Positions 7,018-8,887 of a stretch of 8,887 nt of DNA are shown here, piece after piece. How positions within the stretch are numbered: the first letter of the stretch is position 1; every line of letters begins with the position of its first letter. The stretch spans positions 1-8,887 of the forward strand of contig JALVWW010000225.1 in NCBI GenBank assembly GCA_027023175.1, given 5' to 3'. This DNA is from Campylobacterales bacterium. Lineage in GTDB: Bacteria; Campylobacterota; Campylobacteria; Campylobacterales; JALSKU01. Both the position numbers and the translations under genes were made by a program. Below the pieces are notes generated by a model that ran no database searches, was not told where the DNA came from, and saw only the letters and a program-made list of their open reading frames with translations.

Positions 7018-7163
7018 AACCTTAAGGGCACCTCTAATAATAGGTAATACCCACAACATCTTCAGCTTTTGTATAGACAAGGCACATCTTTGAAGGCTTA
7101 GCCGTAGCTAAGTTGAAAAGATGTAACGAAGTATAGATAAAAGCTGATGATGCCCAAAGGGTG
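7018..7163. repeat. MITE-like imperfect palindrome between lysE-family gene and ileS
   Basis: A nested inverted repeat of about 146 bp. The centre is CTTAGC (7097-7102), loop CGTA, GCTAAG (7107-7112). Next out, ACATCTTTGAAGG (7084-7096) pairs imperfectly with TTGAAAAGATGT (7113-7124). Further out, ATCTTCAGCTTTT (7058-7070) matches the reverse complement of AAAAGCTGATGAT (7139-7151) at 12 of 13 positions. The ends GGGCA (7026-7030) and TGCCC (7151-7155) form the terminal inverted repeat. GTATAG also occurs twice as a direct repeat (7071-7076 and 7131-7136). It has no coding capacity. The structure fits a miniature inverted-repeat element or a REP-like palindrome. It could also slow transcription leaving the upstream exporter gene, although no clear T-tract follows it. 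I recall similar sequences in related genomes but cannot verify that here. Confidence 0.65.
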
Positions 7164-7170
7164 GACTTTA

Positions 7171-7770
7171 TTATAAAATCATCATTCCTACCGCGACTAG
7201 CAATAACACCGCCATTGAGATGTTAAATATCTTAACATATTTAGGATGCATTAAAAATCTCTTGATCTGTTTGCCTATTAGTGTCCATGAAAGTATCGCT
7301 ATAAAGATACTAAGCATTGAGAGGATTACGGCAATCAATAAACTCATCCGATAATGCTCGGGAATTATGTAAACATTTATAGTGATTAATGCTCCAGCCC
7401 ATGCTTTTGGATTGATCCATTGAAATGCAACTGATTGCCAAAAAGTGATGGGTGTAATTTTCTTTTCAGACACAATCTCTTTATCGACAGGTGTAGTCGC
7501 AATACGCCAAGCAAGATAAAAAACATAAGCGATACTGGCATATTTTAGTAGTAAAAAAGCTGTAATATATTGTTCCATTAGCGGACGAAGTATAAGTCCA
7601 ATCAATAAAAGCATTACAGGAAAACCGACAAGTACTCCAAATAGATGAGGAAATACTTTTCTATATCCGTGATTGAAACCTATACTCATTGCTATGATAT
7701 TGTTTGGACCGGGTGTCAAACCGGCAACTGAAATAAACAATAAAATAGATAAAAACCAATCCCACCCCAC
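7171..7770 (-). CDS. LysE/RhtB-family amino-acid exporter
   Basis: It is an inner-membrane efflux protein of the LysE/RhtB superfamily, whose members export amino acids or their derivatives such as lysine, threonine, homoserine or cysteine. The 199-residue length is typical. Six hydrophobic segments can be drawn at roughly residues 4-22, 42-62, 68-90, 112-132, 142-165 and 180-199. The family signature TPGPNN is at 19-24, at the end of the first segment, and the conserved FQWINPKAW is at 116-124. The start is GTG at 7768-7770 with AGGAA 6 bases upstream. Stop is TAA. The gene stands alone: the palindromic element lies downstream and a divergent promoter region with a transposase-flank-like remnant upstream, so it may be a mobile or recently inserted gene. 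The substrate cannot be assigned from sequence. Homoserine export would be an appealing link with metX but has no direct support. Confidence 0.93.
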   Translation of the reverse strand: MGWDWFLSILLFISVAGLTPGPNNIIAMSIGFNHGYRKVFPHLFGVLVGFPVMLLLIGLILRPLMEQYITAFLLLKYASIAYVFYLAWRIATTPVDKEIVSEKKITPITFWQSVAFQWINPKAWAGALITINVYIIPEHYRMSLLIAVILSMLSIFIAILSWTLIGKQIKRFLMHPKYVKIFNISMAVLLLVAVGMMIL

Positions 7771-7793
7771 TAAGAGTTCCTTTTTTTGATGAT

Positions 7794-7822
7794 ATTATAG
7801 CTAATTTTGTTACCAATCCCAA
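7794..7822 (-). promoter_or_regulatory. Sigma-70-type promoter for the LysE/RhtB-family gene
   Basis: On the minus strand TTGGGA (7817-7822) and a consensus TATAAT (7794-7799) are separated by exactly 17 bases (7800-7816). The -10 box lies 23 bases upstream of the GTG start, giving a short leader that holds the AGGAA site. The -35 matches 4 of 6 consensus bases. Confidence 0.6.
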
Positions 7823-7834
7823 GAACGAACAAGA

Positions 7835-7862
7835 ATGGGGTCAGGGTTCAACTTTTAACTAA
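7835..7862. mobile_element. Remnant resembling a REP/Y1-transposase element flank
   Basis: The stretch contains AATGGGGTCAGGGTTCAAC followed by TTTTAACTAA. From memory, GGGGTCAGG/AG followed by a TTGAA- or TCAA-containing AT stretch is a common signature at the ends of elements mobilised by IS200-like (Y1, REP-associated) transposases in proteobacteria. Only one end-like copy is present, with no transposase and no partner palindrome, so this would be a solo relic. The call is by recognition of the motif, not by alignment. Confidence 0.45.
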
Positions 7863-7886
7863 TTTTACCGCCTTTTTCCATAGATA

Positions 7887-7895
7887 TGCTATAAT
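7887..7895 (+). promoter_or_regulatory. Extended -10 promoter for the cinA-like gene
   Basis: TGCTATAAT is a perfect -10 hexamer (7890-7895) with the TGn extension at 7887-7889. This can compensate for the lack of a recognisable -35 at the correct distance (ACCGCC is found there). It is followed by AAGGAG at 7902-7907 and the ATG at 7913, so the leader is very short. Confidence 0.6.
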
Positions 7896-7912
7896 AACAC
7901 TAAGGAGCTATC

Positions 7913-8887
7913 ATGAAAAGTGCACTCATTATAATTGGTGAAAATATTAAATATAATGAAATTTTAGTTGAGTATATCAAAAGAGAAGCAAACAAATTTC
8001 TGAGAAAGATAGATTTTTACTATATGCTTGACGGAAGTGATAAAAATCTTTTTTTATTTGTTGAAGATATTTTACAAAAATGCTCTCAAATTATAATAGC
8101 AACAGATGAAAAAAATTTTAATATTACCGGAAAAATTATCTCAACCTTACACAGTGACACTCTGGTTTTAAAAAACGGTATGCTTTTGCCTTCAAACAGT
8201 TCTATTTTTGATGAAGATAGCTATCTTTTTGAAAAAGACAACTACAAGATAAATGTCATAAAAGTCAAAGAAGAACAAAAACTTCCAAAAATTTTGCTCA
8301 AAGAAAGCAATAGTGTAAAATTTATCAATATTTTTGAAATAGATGAAGAGTCATGCGAAATACTTTTAGCTCCAATCGCTGAAAATTATGAAATAAAAAT
8401 AAAAATTATAAAAATAATTGACGGATGGAATCTTATCAAACTGGAAAGTTTAAAATATGGTCAAATAAATAATTTTATAGATTCAGTTATTCAGTTGCTA
8501 CCTGATAAAGTTATTCCTCAAAAAGATATCTTTTCTCACATAACCTTTAAACTTATAGAAAATGATATAAAAATAGCTACAGCAGAGAGTTGTACGGGAG
8601 GACTTCTTTCAGCGACTCTTATCAGATACAGCGGAGTTTCCAGTATCATCAACGGCAACCTGGTTACTTATGCCAACGATATAAAAGAAGCCTGGCTGGG
8701 AGTAAACCCCAAAACTTTGGAAAATTACGGCGCAGTCAGTGAAGAGTGTGTCCATGAAATGCTTGAGGGTGCTTTAAATGTGAGCAACTCTGATATCTCC
8801 ATAGCCATAAGCGGAATAGCCGGTCCCGTGGGAGGCACAAAAGAGAAACCTGTCGGGACAGTATATATCGGAGTAAAAAGTAAAAAC
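7913..8887 (+). CDS. cinA: CinA-family protein with PncC-type C-terminal domain, 3' end cut by window
   Basis: I translated 325 codons, open at the right edge. The C-terminal part from about residue 205 is the CinA C-terminal domain, which in characterised members is a nicotinamide mononucleotide deamidase (PncC) that recycles NMN to nicotinate mononucleotide. Visible motifs are AESCTGG (224-230, nucleophile Ser226), VTYANDIKEAWLGV (251-264), GAVSEE (273-278), SGIAGPVGGT (300-309) and KPVGTVYIGV (312-321). The N-terminal ~200 residues correspond in position to the MoCF/molybdopterin-binding-like domain of full-length CinA but are strongly diverged. The expected GGLGPTxDD-type motif is replaced by IIATDEKNFNITGK (61-74), with a recognisable LPSNSSIF (92-99) where full CinA has its P-G-A segment. 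This half is likely inactive as the family's pyrophosphatase. Perhaps 20-90 residues are missing at the end. AAGGAG is 5 bases before the ATG. It is divergently transcribed from the LysE/RhtB-family gene. Confidence 0.9.
   Translation, partial: MKSALIIIGENIKYNEILVEYIKREANKFLRKIDFYYMLDGSDKNLFLFVEDILQKCSQIIIATDEKNFNITGKIISTLHSDTLVLKNGMLLPSNSSIFDEDSYLFEKDNYKINVIKVKEEQKLPKILLKESNSVKFINIFEIDEESCEILLAPIAENYEIKIKIIKIIDGWNLIKLESLKYGQINNFIDSVIQLLPDKVIPQKDIFSHITFKLIENDIKIATAESCTGGLLSATLIRYSGVSSIINGNLVTYANDIKEAWLGVNPKTLENYGAVSEECVHEMLEGALNVSNSDISIAISGIAGPVGGTKEKPVGTVYIGVKSKN

Noticed and set aside
7084..7124. Intrinsic terminator for the LysE/RhtB-family gene
   Set aside because: The hairpin stem is imperfect and not directly followed by a run of T on either strand, so I classed it as part of a palindromic repeat element instead.

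Overview
The window looks like a chromosomal segment from a free-living member of the Campylobacterota (Epsilonproteobacteria), probably related to Sulfurimonas or Sulfurovum. This rests on the low G+C content, the gene order ileS–gatA–guaB–metX on one strand, and a CinA-type protein whose decayed N-terminal half is, from memory, characteristic of that group. No rRNA, tRNA, CRISPR array or intact transposase is visible.

Layout. Positions 1–6905 hold a compact minus-strand cluster, read right to left: ileS (isoleucyl-tRNA synthetase), a 35-codon membrane microprotein not previously named here, gatA (amidotransferase subunit A), guaB (IMP dehydrogenase) and metX (homoserine O-acetyltransferase, cut by the window edge about ten codons short). 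The ileS/microprotein and microprotein/gatA junctions overlap by 1 and 4 bases, so these three are almost certainly translated in a coupled way. The two next junctions (gatA–guaB, guaB–metX) are 92 and 69 bases and are largely made of short degenerate tandem repeats with a strict 7-base period, in three different sequence families. The one before metX also contains a 17-codon leader reading frame whose stop overlaps the metX start (ATGA).

Positions 6906–7170 are non-coding. They hold the likely ileS promoter, a perfect 9-bp inverted repeat over its -10 box, and a 146-bp imperfect palindrome that looks like a MITE or similar dispersed repeat. Positions 7171–7770 (minus) encode a LysE/RhtB-family exporter. 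The 142-base divergent spacer 7771–7912 holds a promoter for each direction and a short remnant resembling the flank of REP-associated (Y1) transposase elements. From 7913 to the right edge (plus) runs a CinA-family gene, open at the window end.

How the genes fit together. Most of the window is housekeeping: charging tRNA-Ile, making Gln-tRNA and/or Asn-tRNA by transamidation, GTP synthesis and methionine synthesis. There is no obvious shared pathway beyond growth, so co-transcription is probably historical. I see no defence, toxin or novel enzymatic system. The most noteworthy items are the heptanucleotide arrays at operon junctions, the coupled leader peptide before metX, the overlapping membrane microprotein, and a LysE-family gene bracketed by two repeat remnants at a probable synteny breakpoint.
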